Shown piece by piece: positions 8,751 to 17,072 of a stretch of 64,000 nucleotides of DNA. Every line of letters begins with the position of its first letter. The stretch's first letter is position 1. The notes under the pieces were generated by a model. That model saw only the letters and a program-made list of their open reading frames with translations. It did no database searches and was not told the origin of the DNA. Origin of the DNA: an uncultured Roseobacter sp. (GTDB taxonomy: Bacteria; Pseudomonadota; Alphaproteobacteria; Rhodobacterales; Rhodobacteraceae); assembly GCF_947492555.1 (NCBI RefSeq), contig NZ_CANLNE010000002.1:673501-737500 (forward strand). Direction: 5' to 3'. The position numbers and the translations under genes were made by a program.

Positions 8751-9620
8751 ATGGCAGGCGCTTACAATGATCGCGACGGCAAGATCTGGATGAACGGCCA
8801 AATGGTCGAATGGCGCGAGGCCAACGTCCATATTCTGACCCATGCCATGCACTATGCGTCTTCGGTATTTGAGGGCGAACGCGCGTATAACGGCAAGATT
8901 TTCAAAAGCCGCGCGCATTCCGAACGCCTGGTTCGGTCGGCGCAGATGATCGATTTCGAAATCCCCTATACCGTGGATGAGATTGAGGCCGCCAAGGTCG
9001 AGGTTCTGGCTGCCAGCGGGCTGCAGGACGCCTACGTGCGGGCCATCGCCTGGCGCGGCGCGGGTGAGGATATGGGGGTCGCCTCCGCACGCAATCCGGT
9101 GCAACTGGCCATCGCGGCCTGGGAATGGGGGGCGTACTACGGGGATGCAAAGATGAAGGGCGCCAAGCTCGACATCTCCAAGTGGAAACGACCAAGCCCC
9201 GAGACCATCCCAAGCCACGCCAAAGCGGCGGGCCTTTACATGATCTGCACCATGTCCAAACACGCGGCAGAGGCCAAAGGCTGTTCGGATGCGATGATGT
9301 TCGACTACCGCGGCTATGTGGCCGAAGCGACGGGCGCCAACATCTTCTTTGTCAAAGACGGTGAAGTGCATACGCCGGACCCGGATTGTTTCCTCAACGG
9401 GATCACGCGGCAGACCGTGATCGGCATGCTGAAAGATCGCCAGATCAAGGTGCACGAGCGTCACATCATGCCCGAAGAACTGGAAGGGTTCGAGCAGTGC
9501 TGGCTGACTGGCACTGCCGCCGAAGTCACGCCCGTGGGTCAGATCGGCGACTATAATTTCGAGGTTGGCAGCATCACTCGCGATATCGCGCAAGGCTACG
9601 AGACGCTGGTACGCACCTGA
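8751..9620 (+). CDS. ilvE: Branched-chain amino acid aminotransferase
   Basis: A 289-residue fold-type IV PLP enzyme. The ATG at 8751 is preceded by GGAAGGAAAG; longer in-frame TTG starts add only an implausible leader. Typical IlvE segments are THAMHYASSVFEGERAYNG near the N-terminus, AKAAGLYMI, EATGANIFFVKDG, and GITRQTVIGM with the phosphate-binding residues; TGTAAEVTPV follows near the C-terminus. It catalyses the last transamination in leucine, isoleucine and valine synthesis and the first in their breakdown. Transcribed alone, with a hairpin directly downstream. Confidence 0.95.
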   Translation: MAGAYNDRDGKIWMNGQMVEWREANVHILTHAMHYASSVFEGERAYNGKIFKSRAHSERLVRSAQMIDFEIPYTVDEIEAAKVEVLAASGLQDAYVRAIAWRGAGEDMGVASARNPVQLAIAAWEWGAYYGDAKMKGAKLDISKWKRPSPETIPSHAKAAGLYMICTMSKHAAEAKGCSDAMMFDYRGYVAEATGANIFFVKDGEVHTPDPDCFLNGITRQTVIGMLKDRQIKVHERHIMPEELEGFEQCWLTGTAAEVTPVGQIGDYNFEVGSITRDIAQGYETLVRT

Positions 9621-9630
9621 CACCGACAAG

Positions 9631-9668
9631 GTGACGGGGCGGCCATTTGTCGCCCGTCACAATCTTTT
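9631..9668 (+). terminator. Rho-independent terminator of ilvE
   Basis: Eleven bases after the ilvE stop, GTGACGGG (9631-9638) pairs with CCCGTCAC (9653-9660), extended inward by a CG/CG pair; a short T-rich run (AATCTTTT) follows. Confidence 0.7.
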
Positions 9669-9754
9669 GCCTTTCCCGTTACGCGGGTGTCGGGCATTTG
9701 TTACACAAGACCTGTTCCATAGCGCGGTAGCCAATCGCCACATGGAGGATTCTT

Positions 9755-11323
9755 GTGACACGACTTATCCGCCCGACCCGCCGCGCTGTTCTGGCAGGCT
9801 CCACCGCTTTTGCCGCCAGCCTCGCGCTGCCGAGCCTCAGCCGCGCGGCCTCCCGGCCCGTTTTTACCCACGGTGTGCAGTCAGGGGATGTCGACACGTC
9901 TTCGGGCATGATCTGGACCCGGACGGATCGCCCGGCGCGCGTGACCATGGAAGTCTCCACCACCGAGAGCTTTGCAAACGTGCGGCGTCTTGCGTCGATG
10001 GATGCCATCCCGTCCAGCGATATGGCGATCAAGCGGCTGGTCAGCGGGCTGCCCTCCGATCAGGATATCTTTTACCGCTTCGTCGCCGCCGATCTGAGCG
10101 ACATAAATGCTGTTTCCGAACCCTTGATCGGGCGCTTTCGGACCGCGCCGACCGCGCGGCGTAACATCCGGTTCGCCTGGTCCGGTGATACCGCCGGTCA
10201 GGGCTGGGGGATCGATGAGGACGGCATGGCGACCTATACGACCATGGCGCAGCACCAGCCGGATTTCTTCATCCATTCCGGCGACACGGTCTATGCCGAT
10301 GGCCCGATGAAAGACGAGGTTGAGAAAGACGGCGCGGTGATCTGGAAGAACGTCGTTCTGCCGGACGAAAAGCGCAAGGTGGCCGAGACGCTGGATGAAT
10401 TCCGCGGCCAGTGGAAGTACAACATGCTGGACGAACATGTGCGCGCGATGAATGCCGCCGTGCCCACCTTCATGCAGTGGGACGACCATGAGGTCGTGAA
10501 CAACTGGTCCGACAGCAAGGACCTGTTGGGCGATGATCGCTATTCGGAGAAATCGGTGCATGTGCTGCAGGCCCGCGCCACCCGTGCCTTCCACGAGATG
10601 ACGCCACTGCGGATCACACCGGAGGAGCCAAACCGCGTTTACCGCAGGATCAATTACGGCCCGATGCTGGATGTCTTCTTCCTCGATCTGCGCAGCTATC
10701 GCGGGCCGAATACGGCGGAGATGACCACGGAACTGACCGACGACCAGAGGGTGCTGGGGGCGGAGCAGATGGCCTGGCTCAAGCGCGAGTTGGTCGCCTC
10801 CAAGGCCACATGGAAAGTGATCGCATCTGACCAACCGATCGGGCTGATTGTCTGGGACAACTTCCGTGAACAGGCAGGCTCCGAAGGCATCGCGGATGGC
10901 GTGAACGGACCTGCGATGGGCCGCGAGGTCGAAGTGGCGGAGCTCTTGCGGTTCATCAAGACGGCCAGGATCGACAACACCGTCTGGTTCACCGCTGATG
11001 TGCATTACACGGCAGCGCATTACTACAACCCAGACAAGGCGCAGTTCCAGGATTTCGAGCCGTTCTGGGAGTTCGTTTCCGGCCCGCTGCACGCGGGGAC
11101 CTTTGGGCCAAATGCGATGGACATGACCTTTGGCGCCGAGGTGAAATACGTCAAAGCGCCGACGGAAGAGCAGGGGATCAACCTGCCACCCAGCGCCGGG
11201 CTGCAGTTCTTTGGTCTTGTCGATATCGATGCGCAGACGCAGCAGATGAAGGTCCGGCTGATGGACCGCGCAGATACTGAGCTTTACACGGTGACGCTGG
11301 ACCCGAAAGGCACCAGTCTTTAA
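9755..11323 (+). CDS. phoD: PhoD-family alkaline phosphatase, Tat-exported
   Basis: A 522-residue secreted phosphatase starting at a GTG after CATGGAGGA. The N-terminus is a twin-arginine signal (RPTRRAVLAGSTAF, then a hydrophobic stretch ending SRAAS), so it folds in the cytoplasm before export. PhoD metallophosphatase motifs include FAWSGDTAGQGW, FFIHSGDTVYADGP, TFMQWDDHEVVNNW and TADVHYTAAHYYNPD, which supply Ca/Fe ligands in this family. It hydrolyses phosphate mono- or diesters in the periplasm to gain phosphate. No clear Pho box was recognised. Its TAA is immediately followed by the reverse-strand stop of the next gene with no gap. Confidence 0.93.
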   Translation: MTRLIRPTRRAVLAGSTAFAASLALPSLSRAASRPVFTHGVQSGDVDTSSGMIWTRTDRPARVTMEVSTTESFANVRRLASMDAIPSSDMAIKRLVSGLPSDQDIFYRFVAADLSDINAVSEPLIGRFRTAPTARRNIRFAWSGDTAGQGWGIDEDGMATYTTMAQHQPDFFIHSGDTVYADGPMKDEVEKDGAVIWKNVVLPDEKRKVAETLDEFRGQWKYNMLDEHVRAMNAAVPTFMQWDDHEVVNNWSDSKDLLGDDRYSEKSVHVLQARATRAFHEMTPLRITPEEPNRVYRRINYGPMLDVFFLDLRSYRGPNTAEMTTELTDDQRVLGAEQMAWLKRELVASKATWKVIASDQPIGLIVWDNFREQAGSEGIADGVNGPAMGREVEVAELLRFIKTARIDNTVWFTADVHYTAAHYYNPDKAQFQDFEPFWEFVSGPLHAGTFGPNAMDMTFGAEVKYVKAPTEEQGINLPPSAGLQFFGLVDIDAQTQQMKVRLMDRADTELYTVTLDPKGTSL

Positions 11324-11935
11324 TCAGTCGAGGTCCAGATCAGACTTGTGATAGACATGCCGTCCATCCTCGGACGGCATGTCGCGTTTCAGAGCCCAGA
11401 ATTTCCGCACGTCCTTCATCGTTTTGTCTGGATTGTCGGCCAGGAAATCACGCGTGTACTGGTTGAATTGATTGTGGTGGGCAATTTCGCTTTGAAAGCC
11501 GGGCTGTGCCGCTTCGGCTCTCTGGCGAAGGTATTCTTCTACAGCATCCGCCAGCGTTTTGACGGTTTTGTCCTTCATCCATGTCATGAAGGCGATGTTG
11601 AACTTGAAACCGTCCCCGGCGTGCGCCCTGAAAAAACGCCGGACGTTCTGGCTGTTGCGATAGCTGTCGGTGATGACCGTCTCTGGTTTCAGTTCCGCGC
11701 TATGCCAATCAAATTTTGAGGGGGGCTTGCTGCGGATGTCATCCGGCCAGATTTCCTCGCCGGTGTCGAGGTAATGTGCGAGCCGGTCGAGGATGGTGAA
11801 CTTGCCGCCGGTGGCCCGAAGCCCGAGCGTCTTGGCCTGCGCCACCAGTTCGGACTTGGTCCAATACCAGCGTTGCAGTTCTGTGCCGTTGGTGACGGTT
11901 GTGATTTCGGGTCGATTTTCGCGTGTTTTTGGCAT
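11324..11935 (-). CDS. SAP-domain protein with DUF6434-like region
   Basis: About 203 residues from the ATG at 11935, preceded by AGAGGA. The N-terminal part (YWTKSELVAQAKTLGLRATGGKFTILDRLAHYLDTGE) reads as a SAP helix-extended loop-helix motif, a nucleic-acid-binding module. The middle (FDWHSAELKPETVITDSYRNSQNVRRFFRAHAGDGFKFNI) and the C-terminal helices match the conserved region usually found with it. The function is unknown. It is tail-to-tail with phoD without a single intervening base. Confidence 0.7.
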   Translation of the reverse strand: MPKTRENRPEITTVTNGTELQRWYWTKSELVAQAKTLGLRATGGKFTILDRLAHYLDTGEEIWPDDIRSKPPSKFDWHSAELKPETVITDSYRNSQNVRRFFRAHAGDGFKFNIAFMTWMKDKTVKTLADAVEEYLRQRAEAAQPGFQSEIAHHNQFNQYTRDFLADNPDKTMKDVRKFWALKRDMPSEDGRHVYHKSDLDLD

Positions 11936-11975
11936 CACGGGTCCTCTCTGTGACCCGCAACATGTTCCGGGTGGC

Positions 11976-12575
11976 TTAGAAATCCACCCCGCGCTGGGCT
12001 TTGATGCCCGCCTGAAACGGGTGTTTGACCTCCGTCATCTCGGTCACCAGATCGGCGTAGTCCATCAATTCAGGCTTGGCGTCGCGGCCCGTCAGGATCA
12101 CCCCGGTGCGTTTGTCACGACCCTTCAGGCTCTCAATCACCTTGTGCACATCCAGATAGTCGTACCGCAGCGCGATGTTGATCTCATCCAGCACGATCAG
12201 GTCAAACTCGCCGCTTTCCATCATCTCGACCGCCTTGGCAAAGGCCGCCTCGGCTGCAGCGATGTCGCGGTCCTTGTCCTGAGTGTCCCAGGTGAAGCCT
12301 TCGCCCATCGTGTGCCAGGTCACGTCGCCCAGCTGATCGAAAAACCGTTTCTCGCCGGTGATCCACTTGCCCTTGATGAACTGGACGACGCCAACCTTCT
12401 GCTTCCATCCCAGCGCCCGGATCACAACGCCAAAGGCGCTGGAGGATTTGCCCTTGCCCTTGCCGGTATGCACCAGGACAAGCCCACGTTCGGGGTCCTG
12501 CGCCTCTGCTACCTTGGCGCGCTGCTTGGCCTGCACGGCCTTCATCTTCTCTTTGTGGTCCTGCGTGTCCGACAT
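11976..12575 (-). CDS. cobO: Cob(I)yrinic acid a,c-diamide adenosyltransferase
   Basis: A 199-residue P-loop protein of the CobO/BtuR family. The ATP loop GKGKGKSS is at residues 38-45, followed by AFGVVIRALGWKQKVGVVQF. LIVLDEINIALRY and GRDAKPELMDYADLVTEM are family signatures, and the protein ends in the conserved PFQAGIKAQRGVDF. It adds the 5'-deoxyadenosyl group to corrinoids in adenosylcobalamin synthesis. No other cob genes are in the window, and it is 17 bp after a DMT-family permease on the same strand. Confidence 0.95.
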   Translation of the reverse strand: MSDTQDHKEKMKAVQAKQRAKVAEAQDPERGLVLVHTGKGKGKSSSAFGVVIRALGWKQKVGVVQFIKGKWITGEKRFFDQLGDVTWHTMGEGFTWDTQDKDRDIAAAEAAFAKAVEMMESGEFDLIVLDEINIALRYDYLDVHKVIESLKGRDKRTGVILTGRDAKPELMDYADLVTEMTEVKHPFQAGIKAQRGVDF

Positions 12576-12592
12576 GAGGTTATTCCTTGGTG

Positions 12593-13567
12593 TCAGGGGG
12601 TGCCTGGAGGCGTTTGATTGGGTTTGGACTTGCTGCGGTCGAGCCCCAGCTGGCGTTCGCGCCAGATAATCAGGATACCGCCGGAAATGACAAGGGCAGA
12701 ACCGAGCAGAATTGGGCCCGTCGGCACCTCGTTAAACGCAACATAGCCGATGAGGCTGGCAAAGATCATCGAGGCATAGTCGAAGGGCGCCAGCATGGAG
12801 GCGCCGCCAAAGCGGTAAGAAGACGTGACCATGATCTGGGCCACACCGCCGATCAGCCCGGCAGTGATCAGCAACAGCACGACAGAGTGCTCCGGCCAGA
12901 CCCAGACGAAGGCAGGGTGATCGACAACCCATCCTATGGGCGCGGACAACATGGCAAGACAGGTCGCGGTGACGGAGAAGTAAAAGACGATGGCCGCGGT
13001 GTGATCTGTTTGCACCAGGCGACGGACGTGGATTTGAACAAGGGCGCGCAGAACCGACGCGATCAGCACCAGGATTGCCCCAAAGGTGGCAGCGCGGGAC
13101 ATCTCATCGGCCCCGATGCTGAGGCGCGGGGCAATCACGATCATCACACCGACAAGTCCGAGTGCCACGGCAGAGAGGCGGATCAGGCGGATGCGTTCGC
13201 CCAGAAACAGGGCGGCAAAGATCACCGCAAACATCGGCGTTGCGTAGCCGATGGCGGTCACCTCCGGCAGAGGGAGTAGCCCGAGCCCCGCAAAGGTTAG
13301 CCCCATGGCCGAGGTGCCAAAGACGCCGCGCCAGACATGGCCCATGAGGTTCGACGGAACGAGCCCTTCGCGCAGTTGCCCCCGCTGCGCCAGCCATATG
13401 GCAATGATCGGAATAGCAAAGAGGGAGCGGAAAAAGACGGCTTCGCCCGGAGGCACCTCGCTTGATACGCTCTTGATGATGGCCGCCATGACCATAAACA
13501 GAAAGACCGCGCAGAGCTTCAATGCAATTGCGCGGCCAGGTCTGTGTTGGGTCATGTCCTGGGCCAT
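12593..13567 (-). CDS. EamA/DMT-family transporter
   Basis: About 324 residues from the ATG at 13567, which follows AAGAGGG; a longer GC-rich leader is unlikely to be translated. It is strongly hydrophobic with about ten transmembrane segments in two EamA repeats, each beginning with a helix such as LKLCAVFLFMVMAAIIK or ATFGAILVLIASVLRALV. The ATPMFAVIFAALFLGERI segment is the typical end of the first repeat, with the GE residues characteristic of the family. DMT carriers export or import small metabolites; no substrate can be predicted. The C-terminus is an Arg/Lys-rich cytoplasmic tail. It lies 17 bp upstream of cobO. Confidence 0.85.
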   Translation of the reverse strand: MAQDMTQHRPGRAIALKLCAVFLFMVMAAIIKSVSSEVPPGEAVFFRSLFAIPIIAIWLAQRGQLREGLVPSNLMGHVWRGVFGTSAMGLTFAGLGLLPLPEVTAIGYATPMFAVIFAALFLGERIRLIRLSAVALGLVGVMIVIAPRLSIGADEMSRAATFGAILVLIASVLRALVQIHVRRLVQTDHTAAIVFYFSVTATCLAMLSAPIGWVVDHPAFVWVWPEHSVVLLLITAGLIGGVAQIMVTSSYRFGGASMLAPFDYASMIFASLIGYVAFNEVPTGPILLGSALVISGGILIIWRERQLGLDRSKSKPNQTPPGTP

Positions 13568-13639
13568 ATGGCCCTCTTGCGCCTCCGGGCTGGAAAGATC
13601 AAGCGCGCCTGCACGGCCCGCTCGATCCATGCAGTGCTG

Positions 13640-14026
13640 TTAGCTCAGCGGGGCAACACCCAGCGGCACCGAGAATTTGAGACACCAGATGTAGATTTCA
13701 TTGTAGTCATCAATGTTGACGGAGGCGGGCACGGTATAGACCTGCTTGCCGTTCAGCTTTTTCAGCTCGCCCAGGTCGCCGGCAGGCACATAGGCACCGT
13801 CCTTGCCAAAGGCCACACGCGGGTCGGGTGCGCCGTCGAGAGAGAAGTCGTCCTCAAGTGTGACGGTTGCTGTGCCATCGGCGTTTTTGACAATGGTCAC
13901 GCCGCCGGTGGTGATGTGATCGCTTTTGCCGGTGAAGGTGGACTGCTGGGTGGTGCCGGCAACTGCGCTGAATGTGGCGAGGGCGGTCAGGCCGACAACG
14001 AGAAGAGCGGAGAGGATATTTTTCAT
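13640..14026 (-). CDS. Secreted DM13-domain protein
   Basis: A 128-residue protein from the ATG at 14026. Residues 1-23 form a Sec signal peptide (MKNILSALLVVGLTALATFSAVAG). The rest matches a DM13 domain: TFTGKSDHITTGGVTIVKN, the LEDDFSLDGAPDPRVAFG loop, and VNIDDYNEIYIWCLKFSVPLGVAPL with the single conserved cysteine in WCLKFSV. DM13 is proposed to act in electron transfer or redox chemistry at the cell surface, on limited evidence. It is divergent from a TetR gene 139 bp away and is the obvious candidate target. Confidence 0.75.
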   Translation of the reverse strand: MKNILSALLVVGLTALATFSAVAGTTQQSTFTGKSDHITTGGVTIVKNADGTATVTLEDDFSLDGAPDPRVAFGKDGAYVPAGDLGELKKLNGKQVYTVPASVNIDDYNEIYIWCLKFSVPLGVAPLS

Positions 14027-14081
14027 GGGGCTGGTCCTTTTTTGCAGTTGGGTTGTTGATCTCGACGCCAATCTAGAGTTT

Positions 14082-14133
14082 GGAACCATTCAGTACAATA
14101 CACGTCTGCGTGAGTTGTGTAACAGATGGTTCC
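14082..14133. promoter_or_regulatory. Candidate TetR operators between DM13 gene and tetR
   Basis: In the 138-bp divergent region, GGAACCAT (14082-14089) and ATGGTTCC (14126-14133) form a perfect 8-bp inverted repeat across 36 bp. Between them, around 14094-14120, lies an imperfect palindrome with ACAA/TTGT and CACG/CGTG half-sites. TetR proteins commonly repress divergent promoters from such sites; binding is inferred. Confidence 0.4.
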
Positions 14134-14164
14134 GAACTATATTACACGCAAGCAGGAGATCCGG

Positions 14165-14758
14165 ATGGCACGTCCCAGAGAGTTCGATACTGACGACGCA
14201 ATCAAAAGAGCAACAGCTGTCTTTTGGGAGAAGGGCTTTTTGGAGTCTTCCCTGCCTGACTTGCTGGACGGGATGGGCCTGACTCGCGGCAGCCTTTACA
14301 AGGCTTTCAAGGACAAAAAGAACCTCTTTCTACTGGTGCTGGAGCACTATGAAGAGGAGGCGGTAGGCGCCGCCAAGGCACGGCTGACCGATGCGGATGT
14401 GCCGGACGGGCGCGAACGTATTATCAGCCTCTTTGCCGCGCTTTGTGCAGCCGTTACGGCCGGGGACACGCGTGGTTGTCTGCTTTGCTCCGCCGCTGCC
14501 GGTTTCGAAATGTCCGATCCGGAGATTGCCGGGGCGGTTGAGAAAGGGATGAGAGGGATTCGGGATGGGTTCGAAGCCGCCCTGCGTGCGTCACCAACCC
14601 ATCGCGCACTGCCCGACGCAGAGCGCAAGGCCCTCGCCAACGTTCTTCTGACTCAGTACATCGGTCTGCGGGTTCTGGCGCGGTCCCGCATGCCCTTGGG
14701 CATTCTGGAACAGAGTGTGGAGAGCGTCGCGCGGCTGCTGGACATGGAACCGGCGTGA
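14165..14758 (+). CDS. TetR/AcrR-family regulator
   Basis: About 197 residues from the ATG at 14165, preceded by AGGAGA; an in-frame ATG at 14126 lies inside a putative operator. The N-terminal TetR helix-turn-helix reads RATAVFWEKGFLESSLPDLLDGMGLTRGSLYKAFKDKKNLF. The ligand domain contains a cysteine pair in TRGCLLCSAAAGFEM, typical of a subgroup that may sense electrophiles or oxidants. It is divergent from the DM13 gene and convergent with aroC, 7 bp away. Confidence 0.85.
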   Translation: MARPREFDTDDAIKRATAVFWEKGFLESSLPDLLDGMGLTRGSLYKAFKDKKNLFLLVLEHYEEEAVGAAKARLTDADVPDGRERIISLFAALCAAVTAGDTRGCLLCSAAAGFEMSDPEIAGAVEKGMRGIRDGFEAALRASPTHRALPDAERKALANVLLTQYIGLRVLARSRMPLGILEQSVESVARLLDMEPA

Positions 14759-14765
14759 TCAGCGG

Positions 14766-15866
14766 TCAGCCGATGTGTCCACGGTTCTCGCCCACCTGAC
14801 CGCGGTGCAGCAGGATGTGATCCAGCAGCACACAGGCCATCATCGCTTCCCCCACCGGCACCGCACGGATGCCGACGCAGGGGTCGTGACGGCCCTTGGT
14901 GATGATTTCCGTCTCTTCCCCGGATTTGGTGATTGTGCGGCGCGTGGTCAGGATGCTGGACGTTGGCTTGACGGCAAAGCGCACCACGATGTCCTGCCCG
15001 GTGCTGATGCCGCCCAGAATGCCACCGGCGTGGTTTGAGGAATAGACCGGCCCCTCCGGGCCCATGGTGATCTCATCCGCGTTCAATTCGCCCGTCAGCA
15101 TGGCGGCGGACATGCCTTCACCGATTTCCACACCCTTGACGGCATTGATACTCATCATCGCGGCGGCCAGATCCGTGTCCAGCTTGCCATAGACGGGCGC
15201 GCCCAGACCTGCGGGCACCCCCCGCGCGACGACCTCGATCACGGCGCCCACGGAACTGCCGGACTTGCGCAACCCATCAAGGTAAGCGGCCCATTCCTCG
15301 GCAGCCACCGCATCCGGTACCCAGAAAGGGTTCGCATCGATCTGCTCCCAGTCAAACCGGTCCCGATCAATCTGATGCGGCCCCATCTGCGTCATGTACC
15401 CCTTGATTTCAACGCCTGGGACAAGCGCTGCAATTGCCGCGCGCGCAAGACCACCGGCGGCAACACGCGCTGCCGTTTCGCGCGCGCTTGACCGGCCGCC
15501 GCCGCGATAATCGCGGATGCCATATTTCTGGAAATATGTGATGTCCGCGTGCCCGGGGCGAAACTTGTCCTTGATGTCGCCATAGTCCTTGGAGCGTTGA
15601 TCGGTGTTTTCGATCATCAGCTGCACGGGCGTGCCCGTGGTCTGCCCCTCGAACACACCAGAGAGGATTTTCACCTCATCCGCCTCGCGTCGCTGCGTGG
15701 TGTATTTGTTTTGCCCCGGTTTGCGCTTGTCCATCCACTGCTGGATCATCGCCGCGTCGATTGCCACGCCGGGCGGGCAACCATCCACCGTCGCGCCCAG
15801 GGCAGGCCCGTGGCTCTCGCCCCATGTGGTCACGCGGAAAAGATGGCCAAAGCTGTTGATCGACAT
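14766..15866 (-). CDS. aroC: Chorismate synthase
   Basis: A 366-residue enzyme from the ATG at 15866 after AAGGAG. FMN-dependent AroC signatures: [55 protein letters not shown], and [27 protein letters not shown]. It removes phosphate from EPSP to give chorismate, the branch point to aromatic amino acids, folate and quinones. It reads toward the TetR gene; upstream is the TPP riboswitch of the divergent thi operon. Confidence 0.97.
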   Translation of the reverse strand: MSINSFGHLFRVTTWGESHGPALGATVDGCPPGVAIDAAMIQQWMDKRKPGQNKYTTQRREADEVKILSGVFEGQTTGTPVQLMIENTDQRSKDYGDIKDKFRPGHADITYFQKYGIRDYRGGGRSSARETAARVAAGGLARAAIAALVPGVEIKGYMTQMGPHQIDRDRFDWEQIDANPFWVPDAVAAEEWAAYLDGLRKSGSSVGAVIEVVARGVPAGLGAPVYGKLDTDLAAAMMSINAVKGVEIGEGMSAAMLTGELNADEITMGPEGPVYSSNHAGGILGGISTGQDIVVRFAVKPTSSILTTRRTITKSGEETEIITKGRHDPCVGIRAVPVGEAMMACVLLDHILLHRGQVGENRGHIG

Positions 15867-15962
15867 TGAGCGGCTCCTTTGACCCGCGTGCTTAGCGGGG
15901 CGGACGGATCGCCTCAAGAGCTTATCGCTTGCCAATCCTTGGATGCGGCTTTACGTCTGAGC

Positions 15963-16050
15963 GTACCTCGGGGGGCCTATCCGGCTGAGATGCGATGTAT
16001 CGCGGACCCGTAGAACCTGAACCGGTTAAGACCGGCGGAGGGAAGGTGAG
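15963..16050 (+). promoter_or_regulatory. TPP riboswitch
   Basis: A thiamine-pyrophosphate aptamer 5' of thiB. The conserved CTGAGA box is at about 15984, followed by ACCCGTAGAACCTGAACCGG and the closing GGCGGAGGGAAGGT segment. TPP binding is expected to reduce expression of the downstream thiamine importer. About 45 nt separate the aptamer from the thiB start, enough for a ribosome-binding-site sequestering platform. Confidence 0.95.
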
Positions 16051-16094
16051 CTGATCATCCTCTCATCCGTTCGTCGCATTTGAAAGGATTGATC

Positions 16095-17072
16095 ATGCGG
16101 AGAACCTTACTTGCAACAACGCTGCTGGCCACGCAGGCCGGGGCCGATACCTCGGTGCTGACCGTCTATGCAGGCGACTATTTTACGTCGGAATGGGGCC
16201 CGGGCCCCAAGATCGAAGCGGGTTTCGAAGAGATCTGCAACTGCGACCTGCAATTCTCCACGGGCGATCTGCTGCCGCGGCTTTTGCTCGAAGGCGAGCG
16301 GACCAAGGCAGATGTGGTGATCGGCCTGACCTCTGACGTGACCGCCAAGGCACGCGCCACAGGCCTCTTTGCACCGCATGGGCAGGATAATGCTGCCCTG
16401 ACGCTGCCGATTGATTGGGCCGATGACACCTTCCTGCCCTTCAACTACGGGCACACTGCCTTCATCTACAATGAAACCATGATGGATGCCCCGCCCGCCA
16501 GCTTTGATGCGCTGCTGGAGATGGACGACGACGTCAAACTGGTCATCCAGGACCCGCGCACCTCGATCTCGGGCCTGGCGCTCGTACTCTGGGTCGAGGC
16601 GGTCTACGGCGATAAATCCGCGGATGTCTGGGCCAAACTCGCGCCCAAAATCCTGACCGTGACCAAGGACTGGTCCGCCAGCTACGGCATGTTCACCGAT
16701 GGTGAGGTGGATATGGTGCTGAGTTACACGACATCCCCCGCCTATCACATGTTTGCCGAAGAGGATTTCACGAAAAAGGCGGCGATCTTCCCGGAAGGTC
16801 ACTACTTCATGGTTGAAACCGTGGGCAAGATTGCCAAGACCGACGCGCCGGAACTGGCAGACGCCTTCATGGCCTATGTGCTCTCCACGGATTTTCAGCA
16901 AATGATCCCGACGGCCAACTGGTCCTTGCCTTCGGCCCTGCCCGAAGATCAGTGGCCAGAGGGGTGGGCACAACTGCCGCTGCCGGAAAAGGTCCTCTTC
17001 TACTCGGAAGAAGAAGCTGAAAGTCGCAAAGATCAGGCCATCGAGACATGGCGCACCGCGCTCAGCCAGTAA
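16095..17072 (+). CDS. thiB: Thiamine ABC transporter substrate-binding protein
   Basis: About 325 residues from the ATG at 16095 (GAAAGGA upstream). A short signal peptide (MRRTLLATTLLATQAGA) exports it to the periplasm. The mature protein begins DTSVLTVYAGDYFTSEWGPGP, characteristic of ThiB, and has LLPRLLLEGERTKADVVIGL and FLPFNYGHTAFIYN around the ligand cleft. It captures thiamine, TMP or TPP for ThiPQ. It overlaps thiP by 25 bp and is controlled by the TPP riboswitch. Confidence 0.95.
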   Translation: MRRTLLATTLLATQAGADTSVLTVYAGDYFTSEWGPGPKIEAGFEEICNCDLQFSTGDLLPRLLLEGERTKADVVIGLTSDVTAKARATGLFAPHGQDNAALTLPIDWADDTFLPFNYGHTAFIYNETMMDAPPASFDALLEMDDDVKLVIQDPRTSISGLALVLWVEAVYGDKSADVWAKLAPKILTVTKDWSASYGMFTDGEVDMVLSYTTSPAYHMFAEEDFTKKAAIFPEGHYFMVETVGKIAKTDAPELADAFMAYVLSTDFQQMIPTANWSLPSALPEDQWPEGWAQLPLPEKVLFYSEEEAESRKDQAIETWRTALSQ

